Positions 17,783 through 25,928 of a DNA stretch of 64,000 bases are shown here, piece by piece; the first letter of the stretch is position 1, and every line of letters starts with the position of its first letter. Under the pieces are notes generated by a model. That model did no database searches. It was not told the origin of the DNA and saw only the letters and a list, made by a program, of their open reading frames with translations. The DNA is from JACPVF01 sp964502095 (GTDB taxonomy: Bacteria > Chloroflexota > Anaerolineae > Anaerolineales > Villigracilaceae), in assembly GCA_964502095.1 (NCBI GenBank), contig CAZCUF010000013.1:1-64000 (forward strand), read 5' to 3'. The position numbers were made by a program, and so were the translations under genes.

Positions 17783-18712
17783 ATGGACAGCGAATTCCTG
17801 TTCGGCGGCATCGAAGGCGGCGGCACGAAGTTCAATTGCGCCGTGGGCAGTGGCCCCGGGAACATCGTTGCCGAGGCGCGCCTTCCCACCACCTCGCCCG
17901 CCGAAACCATCGCAAACGTTTGCGATTTCTTCGCGCCCTATTTGAATCGCTTGCGCGGCATCGGGCTGGGCTCGTTCGGTCCGTTCGATACGAATCCCGA
18001 TTCGCCCACGTATGGCTATATCACCAGCACGCCCAAGCTCGATTGGAGGCACACGAATATCCTCGGCATGCTGGGCGAAAAAATAAAACTGCCCATCGCG
18101 GCGGAAATGGATGTAGTCGTCGCAGGGCTGGGCGAGGCGAAGTGGGGCGCCAGCCAAAACGACAGCCACTCGTTATACCTGACCATTGGAACCGGCATCG
18201 GCGGCGGATACATTCTCAACGGAAAACCGTTACGCGGACTCTTCCCGCTTGAAATGGGACACATCCGCATCTTTCATGACCTTGAGTTGGATCCGTTTCG
18301 AGGCGCCTGCCCTTATCATGGAGATTGTTTCGAGGGCCTCGCCGCCGGGCCGGCCATCGAAGCGCGCTTCGGTCAGCGCGGCGAAACGTTCCTCGACGAT
18401 CATCCATTCTGGGAGATCGAAGCCGGGTACATCGCGCAGGCGCTGGTGAACTATATCCTTTGCCTCGCGCCACAGCGCATTGTCGTCGGCGGCGGCGTGA
18501 TGCAGAAGAATTTTATATTTCCTGCGGTGCGAAGAAAAGTGCGGGAATTATTGAACGGCTATATCCAGCACGACATGGTGGCGGAACGGATCGAAGAATA
18601 CATCGTCCCGCCTGCATTAGGCGGCCGTTCGGGAGTCTTGGGAGCGATGGCATTGATCATGGATCGCGAACAGCCTTTATACTCGGACGTGAAGATCAAG
18701 GAGCAGAAATGA
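17783..18712 (+). CDS. ROK-family sugar kinase (fructokinase-like)
   Basis: 309 residues. Phosphate-binding GIEGGGTKFN at the start, LTIGTGIGGGYILNGK in the middle, and the ROK zinc region GHIRIFHD..CPYHGDCFEGLAAGPA with His and Cys ligands. This matches bacterial ROK fructokinases/mannose kinases, which phosphorylate a free hexose with ATP. It lies in the transporter operon and overlaps the next gene by an ATGA, so it likely acts on the imported sugar. Confidence 0.88.
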   Translation: MDSEFLFGGIEGGGTKFNCAVGSGPGNIVAEARLPTTSPAETIANVCDFFAPYLNRLRGIGLGSFGPFDTNPDSPTYGYITSTPKLDWRHTNILGMLGEKIKLPIAAEMDVVVAGLGEAKWGASQNDSHSLYLTIGTGIGGGYILNGKPLRGLFPLEMGHIRIFHDLELDPFRGACPYHGDCFEGLAAGPAIEARFGQRGETFLDDHPFWEIEAGYIAQALVNYILCLAPQRIVVGGGVMQKNFIFPAVRRKVRELLNGYIQHDMVAERIEEYIVPPALGGRSGVLGAMALIMDREQPLYSDVKIKEQK

Positions 18713-19707
18713 AAATTGCATTTGCCGGAACCGGCGGAATTAACAAAGTGCACGCAAAAGCCGCGCAGAGCCTGGGGTTGGAACTAACCGCCGCGGTCAA
18801 TCATCGGCCTGAGTCGATGGCCGCCTTCGGGGAGGAGTTCGGCATCACGCGGCAGTATGAAACTGTGGAGGCAATGCTTAAAGACGGCGGCGTGGACGCG
18901 TTGGTGGTGAGCACACCGAATTATTTGCACGCGCCGCAGACCATCGCGGCATTGAAAGCGGGCGTGCACGTCCTGGTGGAGAAGCCGATGGCGATGAACG
19001 CGCCTGAAGCGGAGCAAATGTGCGCGGCCGCGCAGAAATCGGGCGCGTTGTTGATGGTGGCGCACTGCTGGCGATTTCACTCCGAAGTTCAATGGCTGAA
19101 GGAACAATCCGCGCAGTTGGGCCGGATCATCCGCGCCAAAGCCTATAGCGTTCACGTTCATTGGGGGCCTTCGGGCTGGTTCACGCAGAAGCAGTTCGCG
19201 GGCGGCGGCGCCCTGGCCGATATGGGCGTGCACGCGCTGGATACTGCGCGTTATCTGCTCGGCGATCCCCAGCCTGTCACTGTGTATGCGAAGATCGGCA
19301 CGAATTATGGAAACTACGACGTGGATGATACCGGTGTGATCATGGTCGAATGGGATAATGGCGCGGTTGCCTACATCGAAACGGGCTGGTGGCAGCCGCA
19401 TTCGGACAGCCCGGAGGCGGGCGTGCAACTTTATGGCGTGCAGGGGTTTGGGCAGGTCTTTCCAACCCATCTGGAATTGCCGAACGAGGAGGAGCAAAAG
19501 ATCGATGTGATCAAACCGAACATCGCGAAACATAAATCGCACGATACGCGGGATATGTATCATGCCCAGTTGAAATATTTCGTTGACTGTGTGGAGGGTG
19601 GCCGCATTCCCGTTCCCGGCGGGCTGGAAGGCTGGATCAATATGAAAGTGGTGGATGCGGCGTATGAGTCGAGCAGGACGGGACGCGTTGTGACGATCAA
19701 GAAATGA
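18709..19707 (+). CDS. Gfo/Idh/MocA-family NAD(P)-dependent oxidoreductase
   Basis: 332 residues. N-terminal Rossmann motif (IAFAGTGGINKVHAKAAQSL), the family's VEKPMAMNAPEAEQM segment, and GGGALADMGVHALDTARYLL with the catalytic-type Asp/His. These enzymes oxidise or reduce sugars, inositols and amino sugars. The start ATG 18709 overlaps the ROK stop (ATGA) and has AAGGAG upstream; a longer in-frame reading lies inside the ROK gene. Likely acts on the sugar or cyclitol handled by the operon. Confidence 0.9.
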   Translation: MKIAFAGTGGINKVHAKAAQSLGLELTAAVNHRPESMAAFGEEFGITRQYETVEAMLKDGGVDALVVSTPNYLHAPQTIAALKAGVHVLVEKPMAMNAPEAEQMCAAAQKSGALLMVAHCWRFHSEVQWLKEQSAQLGRIIRAKAYSVHVHWGPSGWFTQKQFAGGGALADMGVHALDTARYLLGDPQPVTVYAKIGTNYGNYDVDDTGVIMVEWDNGAVAYIETGWWQPHSDSPEAGVQLYGVQGFGQVFPTHLELPNEEEQKIDVIKPNIAKHKSHDTRDMYHAQLKYFVDCVEGGRIPVPGGLEGWINMKVVDAAYESSRTGRVVTIKK

Positions 19708-19754
19708 GTTTCGATATGGACGGCTCGTAACCTGTAATTTGGCGCGGAGACCCT

Positions 19755-20726
19755 ATGGAATACTTTTTAGGCATTGACGTAGGTTCATCCAAAACCCATG
19801 CATTGATTACGGATGACTCGGGGCGCTGTTTGGGTTTTGGCAGGGCGGGCGGCGGAAATCATCAAAGCGTCGGGTATGACGGACTCAAGGCGGCGCTGAT
19901 CAAATCGTTCGAGGAGGCGCGCACACAGGCCGGGGTGGAGGTCTCTCAAATCTGTGGAGCAGGCTTCGGCGTGGCCGGATGCGATTTTCCGTCCGATCAT
20001 GAACCGCATTTGCAGGCTGTCGCAACGCTGGGTTTATCCTGCCCGGTGGAGGTCGTCAACGATGGCGTGAACGGTTTGCTGGCGGGCGCGACGCGCGGCA
20101 TCGGAGTCAATGTGACCGCCGGCTCGTCCAATAATTGCCGCGGGCGCGGCAGGCAGGGGCAGGAGGGGCGCGTCGTGGGCAATGGAAGCCCGTTTGGCGA
20201 ATACGGCGGCGCGTCGGAGATTACCGCGCGCGGGTTGCAGATGGTGAGCTATGCCTGGGTCAAACGTATTCCGCCAACTGCATTGACCAATATTTATCTC
20301 GAAGCGACCGGCGCGAAGAATGAAATGGACATGATGGAAGGTGTTTCAAAAGATTATTATCATTTGCATTCGTTTCTGGCGATGCAGGTGATCGAGGCGG
20401 CGCACGCCGGGGATGGCGCGGCCCGCGCGGTTATGGATTGGGCAGGCAGGGAATTGGGCTGGCTGGCGGTATCTGTAGCGCGCCAAATTGGGATGGAGCA
20501 GGATGAAGTGGAGATCGTTCAATCGGGCAGTATCTTTGAAGCAGGCGAGCTGATTACGAAGCCCATGCGCGAACTGGTGCTCGAATATTGTCCGAAAGCC
20601 AGGTTGATTCGGCTTGAAGGCCCGCCTGTGATGGGCGCGGTGATCCTCGGCATGGAGCAGGCGAAATTCGACGGCTATCTGGTTCGGGACCGCATGGTGG
20701 CAGGTGCCAAAGAAATGGCAAAGTGA
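19755..20726 (+). CDS. BadF/BcrA-type ATPase, N-acetylglucosamine kinase-like
   Basis: 323 residues of the ASKHA fold: LGIDVGSSKTHALITDDSG phosphate 1 motif, VVNDGVNGLLAGATRGIGV, NVTAGSSNNC, GNGSPFGEYGGASE and a late MGAVILGMEQA. This grouping is close to eukaryote-type N-acetylglucosamine kinases and BadF-like kinases. A kinase for an amino sugar or N-acetylhexosamine fits the operon, which also encodes an aminotransferase. The substrate is not known. Confidence 0.82.
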   Translation: MEYFLGIDVGSSKTHALITDDSGRCLGFGRAGGGNHQSVGYDGLKAALIKSFEEARTQAGVEVSQICGAGFGVAGCDFPSDHEPHLQAVATLGLSCPVEVVNDGVNGLLAGATRGIGVNVTAGSSNNCRGRGRQGQEGRVVGNGSPFGEYGGASEITARGLQMVSYAWVKRIPPTALTNIYLEATGAKNEMDMMEGVSKDYYHLHSFLAMQVIEAAHAGDGAARAVMDWAGRELGWLAVSVARQIGMEQDEVEIVQSGSIFEAGELITKPMRELVLEYCPKARLIRLEGPPVMGAVILGMEQAKFDGYLVRDRMVAGAKEMAK

Positions 20727-20827
20727 TTCGCGCGTGAACAGGGAGCTTTCGATTGTAGATCGAAACTCTGCCGCGCTTAATGCAGGTTTGGATCGATCGA
20801 TATTTTTTGTTATAAGGAGATTGTGGC

Positions 20828-22108
20828 ATGTCTGAGTTGGCAATTTTAGGCGGACCCAAAACGCGCAAGGAGCCTTATCCCAACTGGCCGGTGTGGGATC
20901 AGCGCGAGGTCGATGCGGTGGTGGAAGTAGTCAAGTCGGGACGCTGGGGCGGTTATCCCTATCCCGGGCCGAAGACGGCGGAGCTGGCGCGCAAATTCGC
21001 TGAGTTACAAGGCGGCGGTTATGCAGTGCCGATGATCAACGGAACGGTAACGATGGAAGTGGCTTTGCGCGCGGCAGGCATCGGCTGGGGCGATGAAGTG
21101 ATCGTGCCTGCCTATACGTTTCAGGCCACTGCCTCCGCACCGATGAGCGCCGGCGCGATTCCCGTCATTGTGGATGTGGAGCCGGACACGTATTGTCTCG
21201 ATCCGCGCGCGGTTGAGAGGGCCATTACATCGAAGACCAGGGCCATCATCCCGGTGCATCTCGGATCGAACATGGCGGATATGGATGCCCTCATGGCTTT
21301 GGCGGAAAAACATCATTTGATCGTGATCGAGGACAGCGCGCACGCGCACGGCGCGAAATGGAACGGTCGGGGCGCGGGGACAATTGGTCACTTCGGTTCG
21401 TTCTCGCTCCAATCTTCGAAGACTCTCACCTCAGGCGAAGGCGGAATCCTGTTATGCAAATCGGCGGAACATGCCGCGCTGGCCGCCAGCATCATTGATT
21501 GCGGGCGGCCGCATATCCTGGGCGGCGGGCCTGAGGACTCAAACGGACTGGCTATGCAGGGCGGGAACTACCGCTTGAGCGAATTACAGGCCGCGCTGGC
21601 TCTTGCAGGCATCGAACGATTTCCCGCGCAGGCAAAACAGCGCGAAGAAATGGCCGCCTACATGGACGAGGCCCTCAGCGAAATCAAGGGCGTGCGCGTG
21701 ATGAAACACGATCCGCGTCATACCACGCGTTCTTTTTATCGTTATATTTTTTCGATTGATCCGCAGGAATTCGGCATGGAACACGACATACTTTGCGGCG
21801 CGCTGGAGGCGGAAGGCGTCGTCTGCTGGACGGGGTACGAAGCCATGCATAACTATGAATTGTTCCAGCCGCAAAAATCCAACCTGGCTGTACCGAAGGC
21901 TTTTCCCCAATATTTCGATTTCAAGCGCATGGATTTACCTGAAGCCACGCGCGCCTGCGAGCATGAAGCGGTCTGGCTGGATGAAGCCATTTTTCGCGCC
22001 GGCCCGCAAGGTGTGGATGATGCGGCGACCGCCATCAAAAAGATTCAGCGAAATGCCGCTGAGTTGAACCGGGCCGCGGATGAATTGAGGGAAAGATACG
22101 GAAAGTAG
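20828..22108 (+). CDS. DegT/DnrJ/EryC1-family PLP aminotransferase
   Basis: 426 residues. PLP-enzyme fold with VPMINGTVTMEVALRAAGIG, DEVIVPAYTFQATASAP, VIEDSAHAHGA and the Schiff-base lysine in SFSLQSSKTLTSGEGG. The family transaminates keto sugars or keto-cyclitols with glutamate or glutamine (compare AHBA synthase and scyllo-inosose aminotransferases). With the Gfo/Idh dehydrogenase next door, a dehydrogenase-aminotransferase pair acting on a sugar or cyclitol is inferred. Last gene of the operon; a bidirectional terminator follows. Confidence 0.88.
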   Translation: MSELAILGGPKTRKEPYPNWPVWDQREVDAVVEVVKSGRWGGYPYPGPKTAELARKFAELQGGGYAVPMINGTVTMEVALRAAGIGWGDEVIVPAYTFQATASAPMSAGAIPVIVDVEPDTYCLDPRAVERAITSKTRAIIPVHLGSNMADMDALMALAEKHHLIVIEDSAHAHGAKWNGRGAGTIGHFGSFSLQSSKTLTSGEGGILLCKSAEHAALAASIIDCGRPHILGGGPEDSNGLAMQGGNYRLSELQAALALAGIERFPAQAKQREEMAAYMDEALSEIKGVRVMKHDPRHTTRSFYRYIFSIDPQEFGMEHDILCGALEAEGVVCWTGYEAMHNYELFQPQKSNLAVPKAFPQYFDFKRMDLPEATRACEHEAVWLDEAIFRAGPQGVDDAATAIKKIQRNAAELNRAADELRERYGK

Positions 22109-22138
22109 TTGATTGGCCCGCTTGGCGAGAGAAATGAA

Positions 22139-22166
22139 AACAGCGCAGGCAATTGCCTGCGCTGTT
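22139..22166. terminator. Bidirectional terminator
   Basis: A perfect 14-bp inverted repeat with no spacer (centre at 22152/22153), flanked by A-rich and T-rich sequence, between the convergent genes ending at 22108 and 22184. Confidence 0.85.
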
Positions 22167-22183
22167 GCTTGCATTTGTTGCTT

Positions 22184-22627
22184 TCAGTCTAAAAGGTTGG
22201 CCGGGATGTTTCCGCCGTTCTGAGCGATCTTCTGGAGTACGGTCTTGTGTAACCAGGTATTCATCTTGGCCGAGTCGCTCATCAATTCAGCCGGGCAACC
22301 CAATTCCTTGGCCAGATCGTTGCGCGCCTCGCGGCTGCTGTCGATGCCCAGGATCTTGAGCAGGTCCACGATCGAAACTTTCCAATCGAGGCCCGATCCG
22401 GCGGCCATCTGCTCCAGCTTCTTCACCACGTCCACTTCCGAGATGGGAGTCGGCGCGGGCTTTGCGGGGGTCGCGGGCGTAATGGGAGTGAAAACAGGAG
22501 TGTGCGTGGAACCGCTCGTCGGCGCGGGTGCAGCTTTCTGCGTGGACGCGGCCGCGGCTCCGCTGGCTGCGGCGGGCGCTTTCTTTCCCAGTCCCAACTT
22601 TTCGAGTATTGTGCTGAAGAGTCCCAT
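22184..22627 (-). CDS. DUF3597 family protein
   Basis: 147 residues. It starts MGLFSTILEKLGLGKKAP, has an Ala/Pro/Thr-rich linker, and a C-terminal DUF3597 domain (VDVVKKLEQMAAGSGLDWKV, SIVDLLKILGIDSS, AKELGCPAELM.DSAKMN, LHKTVLQKIAQNGG). LysM-associated or membrane-stress roles have been guessed for the family; its function is not known. ATG 22627 follows AAAGGAAA; a 19-residue longer reading is less likely. Confidence 0.85.
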   Translation of the reverse strand: MGLFSTILEKLGLGKKAPAAASGAAAASTQKAAPAPTSGSTHTPVFTPITPATPAKPAPTPISEVDVVKKLEQMAAGSGLDWKVSIVDLLKILGIDSSREARNDLAKELGCPAELMSDSAKMNTWLHKTVLQKIAQNGGNIPANLLD

Positions 22628-22953
22628 TGTATTTCCTTTCGAAGAAAAAAAGATTAGATCGAAGCGCGCGACTTTCGTCCACAACGCTCTAAATCGATTT
22701 TTCGATTATAGCCGAAGTTGAATGGTAAGGGTTGAAAACTTGGTGAGAGTTTTCTCATGGATTCGGCGAATTGATTCTTTACAGGTTGGCAACGCGGCCT
22801 CGTCTGCACGCGGAGCAGGCGATGGGAATTTCCATGAGGCATGAGAACTTCGCAGGATGTATTGAAAAATGCAGGCTTATTCGACCGCGATATTTCACGG
22901 ATTATTATATAATCGGGCCCAGCGTGTAATTCACCCCCAAAGGAGGTGGCCTC

Positions 22954-23901
22954 ATGTTACGCAAAACGTTCTATCTGATGGCTTTGCTGACGCTGGCGCT
23001 TTCAGCTTGTACGGGAAAAGCAGTGACCAAACCCGCCGCCTCCACATCCGTTGCGAAATCTGCCACCCCTGCCGCGTCTTCCTCGAACTGCACCGATAGC
23101 GCCTCGTTCGTCTCCGATGTAACCGTGCCGGATAATACCAACTTCGACCAGGGCGAGTCGTTCACCAAAACCTGGCGTGTGAAGAATACCGGCACATGCA
23201 CGTGGACGAATCGATACAGCCTGGCCTTTGCCAGCGGCGAGCAAATGAGCGCGCCCAAATCAATTCCACTCAGCGAGACGAAACCGGGCACGACCCTGGA
23301 TATATCTGTGACCATGACCGCGCCCGCAAAGGATGAGGCCGCCCGCGCGGACTTTGAACTGCGCGACCCCTCCGGCAGAGCGATGCCTGTGGATAAAGGC
23401 ACATCGCTATGGGTGATTATCACCGTCGGAACGGTAGTCGCTGAGACGACCAACACCGCGTCCAGCGGACCCGGACCTGCTCCCGCTTCCTGCGCGTTGA
23501 CCGTGAACCCAGCCAACGTGACCGCGGTGGTGGATGCGATCAACGCTTACCGCGTAAGCAACGGCCTCCCCGCTTTGAAAGTTAACCCGGCATTGACCGC
23601 CGCCGCGCAGGCGCACAGCAATGACATGGCTTGCAATAATTTATTCGTCCATACGGGGTCGAACGGTTCGACACCGCAGACGCGTGCCGCCGCGGCTGGG
23701 TATTCGGGCAATGTTACTGAAAATGTGTATGGCCGCAATCCGCCTCCTTCGGCGCAAGAAACGGTTACATGGTGGGCAACCGACCAGGCAGACCTGTCTC
23801 ACAATCGAAACCTGCTCAGCGCTCAATACTCCGAGATCGGCGCAGGATATTCGTTCTTCAACGATTTTGGATATTATGCCGTAGTCTTCGGCGCGCCGTA
23901 A
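22954..23901 (+). CDS. Lipoprotein with NBR1-like Ig domain and CAP domain
   Basis: 315 residues. Lipobox LALSAC (Cys about residue 19); an NBR1-type Ig-like domain (DQGESFTKTWRVKNTGTCTW...); then a CAP/SCP domain (INAYRVSNGLPALKVNPALT, HSNDMACNNLFVHTG, YSEIGAGYSF). CAP proteins are secreted and may bind lipids or act as proteases. The AAAGGAGGT at 22940 gives a strong start at ATG 22954. A TATATAAT box about 45 bp upstream may be its promoter. Confidence 0.88.
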   Translation: MLRKTFYLMALLTLALSACTGKAVTKPAASTSVAKSATPAASSSNCTDSASFVSDVTVPDNTNFDQGESFTKTWRVKNTGTCTWTNRYSLAFASGEQMSAPKSIPLSETKPGTTLDISVTMTAPAKDEAARADFELRDPSGRAMPVDKGTSLWVIITVGTVVAETTNTASSGPGPAPASCALTVNPANVTAVVDAINAYRVSNGLPALKVNPALTAAAQAHSNDMACNNLFVHTGSNGSTPQTRAAAAGYSGNVTENVYGRNPPPSAQETVTWWATDQADLSHNRNLLSAQYSEIGAGYSFFNDFGYYAVVFGAP

Positions 23902-23945
23902 ACGCTTGAAATTCTAAAAATCATCTGTTGTGTTCCGTGCGCAGA

Positions 23946-24024
23946 ATCCAACCCGCCTGCAATGAGCGAAGCGAATGTGTCAGGTGCATACCATCCCGAT
24001 GTTCTTACGGGACGCTTTGTTGGC
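23946..24024 (-). repeat. attC-like site A with 67-nt direct repeat (copy A)
   Basis: Contains 23955-24021, which matches 24861-24927 at about 61 of 67 positions. Read on the minus strand it lies right after higA2 and is bounded by GCCAAC and GTTGGAT, the latter fitting the integron core GTTRRRY; the length of about 79 nt is typical of attC. Convincing inner-box pairing is not seen, so the identity is tentative. Confidence 0.5.
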
Positions 24025-24053
24025 ACGCTTTTGGCCTTAAGACTCGCCGCCTT

Positions 24054-24362
24054 TTATCCAGCCGTTGAATATGGATGGATGGATGCTAATACTTTATTTT
24101 CGTCTTGTTGCGCAAAATATAAATCCCAGCGCAACTGTAAATTCATCCAAAAATCAGCAGACATATCAAAGAATTTTGCCAAGCGCAAAGCCGTGCTTGG
24201 AGTGATGCCCCTGCGCCCATTCACAATTTCATTGATACGCTGATAAGAAACATGAATATTATCTGCCAAATCTTTCTGGCTGATTCCCATTGGGTCTAAA
24301 AACTCTTCCATAAGCATTTCGCCAGGATGAGTAGGTATGCGGTTGGTAGGAACGCGAACCAT
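24054..24362 (-). CDS. higA: HigA-type antitoxin, second copy
   Basis: 102 residues with the HigA pattern (IPTHPGEMLMEEFLDPMGIS, helix-turn-helix LADNIHVSYQRINEIVNGRR, ALRLAKFFDMSADFWMNLQ). It is clearly related to but diverged from the HigA at 7891-8190. It is preceded by GGAG and follows higB by 23 bp. Base composition is more AT-rich than its surroundings, and the attC-like site follows its stop codon, suggesting lateral transfer as a cassette. Confidence 0.92.
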   Translation of the reverse strand: MVRVPTNRIPTHPGEMLMEEFLDPMGISQKDLADNIHVSYQRINEIVNGRRGITPSTALRLAKFFDMSADFWMNLQLRWDLYFAQQDENKVLASIHPYSTAG

Positions 24363-24385
24363 AATATTAACTCCTGCTTTTTTGG

Positions 24386-24679
24386 CTAGTGATAGTCCAC
24401 AATTTCAACTTGGTCGGGACCCAAATTAGTCCACACAAAACAAATACGATATTGGTCATTTATGCGGATACTGTGTTGACCTTTTCTATCACCTGATAAG
24501 GCTTCAAGTTTATTGTTTGGTGGAATTTTCAACTCATGCAGAGTGGTGGCAGAATCAACTTGGTCTAATTTTCTGGCGGCAACTTTCCAAATAGAGGACG
24601 GACAGATTTTTCTCGCCGCTTTGCTGTTTTCGCCGTTGAAGATATCTTCCGTTCCCGTATCTTTGAACGACCTTATCAT
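24386..24679 (-). CDS. higB: HigB-type toxin, second copy
   Basis: 97 residues: MIRSFKDTGTEDIFNG, KAARKICPSSIWKVAARKLD, SATTLHELKIPPNNKLEALSG, QHSIRINDQYRICFVWTN...VEIVDYH. This is the RelE-like HigB toxin family. ATG 24679 lies only 6 nt after the promoter -10 and has no ribosome binding site, so the transcript is probably leaderless, as for higB at 8482. A longer in-frame reading would cross the promoter and is rejected. Confidence 0.92.
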   Translation of the reverse strand: MIRSFKDTGTEDIFNGENSKAARKICPSSIWKVAARKLDQVDSATTLHELKIPPNNKLEALSGDRKGQHSIRINDQYRICFVWTNLGPDQVEIVDYH

Positions 24680-24685
24680 GCCGCT

Positions 24686-24714
24686 ATCATAGCATGGATA
24701 TCGTGCTATTTCAA
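24686..24714 (-). promoter_or_regulatory. Promoter and operator of higBA copy 2
   Basis: Minus strand TTGAAA (24709-24714), 17-bp spacer, TATGAT (24686-24691). An inverted repeat fills the spacer (24689-24709, eight-position arms with seven canonical pairs and one G-T). Same architecture as the first higBA promoter, with a different operator sequence. Confidence 0.78.
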
Positions 24715-24860
24715 GTCTCAAAATTATCTTGCAAAGGACGGGATAACGTAACGGCCTGCGTTACCTGCGGGTGTGTCTCGACAGGCTCGACAACCGGGCG
24801 GGCGTGGATAAAACTCCGAGAGCAGGGCTACCGCACGCCGCCGAAGGCGGCAGTCCCACC

Positions 24861-24931
24861 GCCTGCGCTGAGCGAAGTGAATGTGTCAAGTGCATATCAC
24901 CCCGATGTTCTTACGGGACGCTTTGTTAGCC
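24861..24931 (-). repeat. attC-like site B with 67-nt direct repeat (copy B)
   Basis: Second copy of the repeat at 23955-24021. Read on the minus strand it starts with GGCTAAC (24925-24931), which overlaps the hydrolase stop codon and is the exact complement of the GTTAGCC at the other end of the hydrolase cassette. The site may extend to about 24757, where AGGCCGTTA recurs; that stretch also holds the hairpin GCCGCC/GGCGGC (24837-24851). Confidence 0.5.
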
Positions 24932-25762
24932 GCCAATTGCTACTGATGATAGGAACTTTTCCACAATTTTCTGAAACTCTTGTGGTTTATCCATGTTTGG
25001 CAGATGTGCAGCGTCTTCAATGGTTGTTTTAATCGCAGATTTTATCTTTTCCTTCATGTAATCAGCAGCCGCGAGAATATAGGACGTATCTTGTGAACCA
25101 ACAACAATGAGAACGGGTATATTTAGATTTTCCAGGCGGTCAAATGCTGGAGCTTCGGTGTTTGGCAGACGTTTCCCTAAACTTTTGACTTCATGGGATA
25201 GCGCCAGGCGATCCATTTCATATAGCAATTTTCGCATTGTGGGATCAACTTGTTCTGGCGACCGCCCCATGCCATCGAACCAAATCTGTGTTTCAATTTC
25301 TGCCACTAAATCGAAATCGCCAGACTCAAAGGCTTTCTCTGCGTCAGAGAATTTAGAAGGCGTGGGAACGTCTAGTTTCAATCCACTTGGCGCAGAATCA
25401 ACCATTACCAACGCCTTTACTCTTGATGGATGAGTTAATGCAAAATCCATTGCCAACCCGCCGCCCATCGAGCAACCCATGATGATAATAGGTTCATGAA
25501 CTCTCAATGTATCAAGTAGCGCAACCAAGTCGCTCATGTGGCTAAACTCCCCGTCCACTGGTTCGCTTTTTCCATACCCGCGCATGTCGTAACGAATGAC
25601 CTGATTGCTTTGAGAAAAATATTCAAATTCGTTATTCCATTGACGGCTATCAGCCACACCGGCATGAATCATTACAAACGAAGCGCCAGCGCCGGCAATC
25701 TCATAATAGAGTTTCGCTTTATTGATATTAACAAAACCAGATTTCGATTGCTGTGGCGACAT
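24926..25762 (-). CDS. Alpha/beta-fold hydrolase
   Basis: 278 residues: MIHAGVADSRQWNNEFEYFS, then YDMRGYGKSEP, nucleophile elbow GCSMGGG, DSAPSG, an acid-region VVGSQDTSY and a late His (DAAHLPNMDKP). A serine hydrolase of esterase or proline-iminopeptidase type; the substrate is unknown. GGAG lies before ATG 25762. More AT-rich than the housekeeping genes around it. Its boundaries (GTTAGCC upstream, GGCTAAC at the stop) make it look like a mobile gene cassette. Confidence 0.85.
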   Translation of the reverse strand: MSPQQSKSGFVNINKAKLYYEIAGAGASFVMIHAGVADSRQWNNEFEYFSQSNQVIRYDMRGYGKSEPVDGEFSHMSDLVALLDTLRVHEPIIIMGCSMGGGLAMDFALTHPSRVKALVMVDSAPSGLKLDVPTPSKFSDAEKAFESGDFDLVAEIETQIWFDGMGRSPEQVDPTMRKLLYEMDRLALSHEVKSLGKRLPNTEAPAFDRLENLNIPVLIVVGSQDTSYILAAADYMKEKIKSAIKTTIEDAAHLPNMDKPQEFQKIVEKFLSSVAIGG

Positions 25763-25804
25763 ATCGCTCCTTGTGTTTTGGACTTGCCAATCACTTGGTT
25801 TCGT

Positions 25805-25835
25805 GGCTAACGGCCTATGTACAGCATTATACGCC
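25805..25835 (-). repeat. 23-bp cassette-start motif with embedded -10 box, copy 1
   Basis: On the minus strand 25813-25835 is a 23-bp sequence containing GTATAATGCTGTACATAGG, followed by C and GTTAGCC (25805-25811). The same 23 bp recur at 52298-52320 in front of the MBL gene. It carries a consensus TATAAT that could drive the hydrolase gene, plus a GTTA core that could be a recombination site. Confidence 0.6.
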
Positions 25836-25928
25836 TGCCCGTTCAGAATTTTACATCTGGAAACTCACCCTCTCCCTTTATTTCCTCTTATTGTATCCTG
25901 AAACAACCCTCTAATTTTCATCCGCGCC

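Noticed and set aside
23946..25835. A complete integron with integrase and attI
   Set aside because: No tyrosine recombinase gene is present and inner attC box pairing could not be shown; only cassette-like features are claimed.
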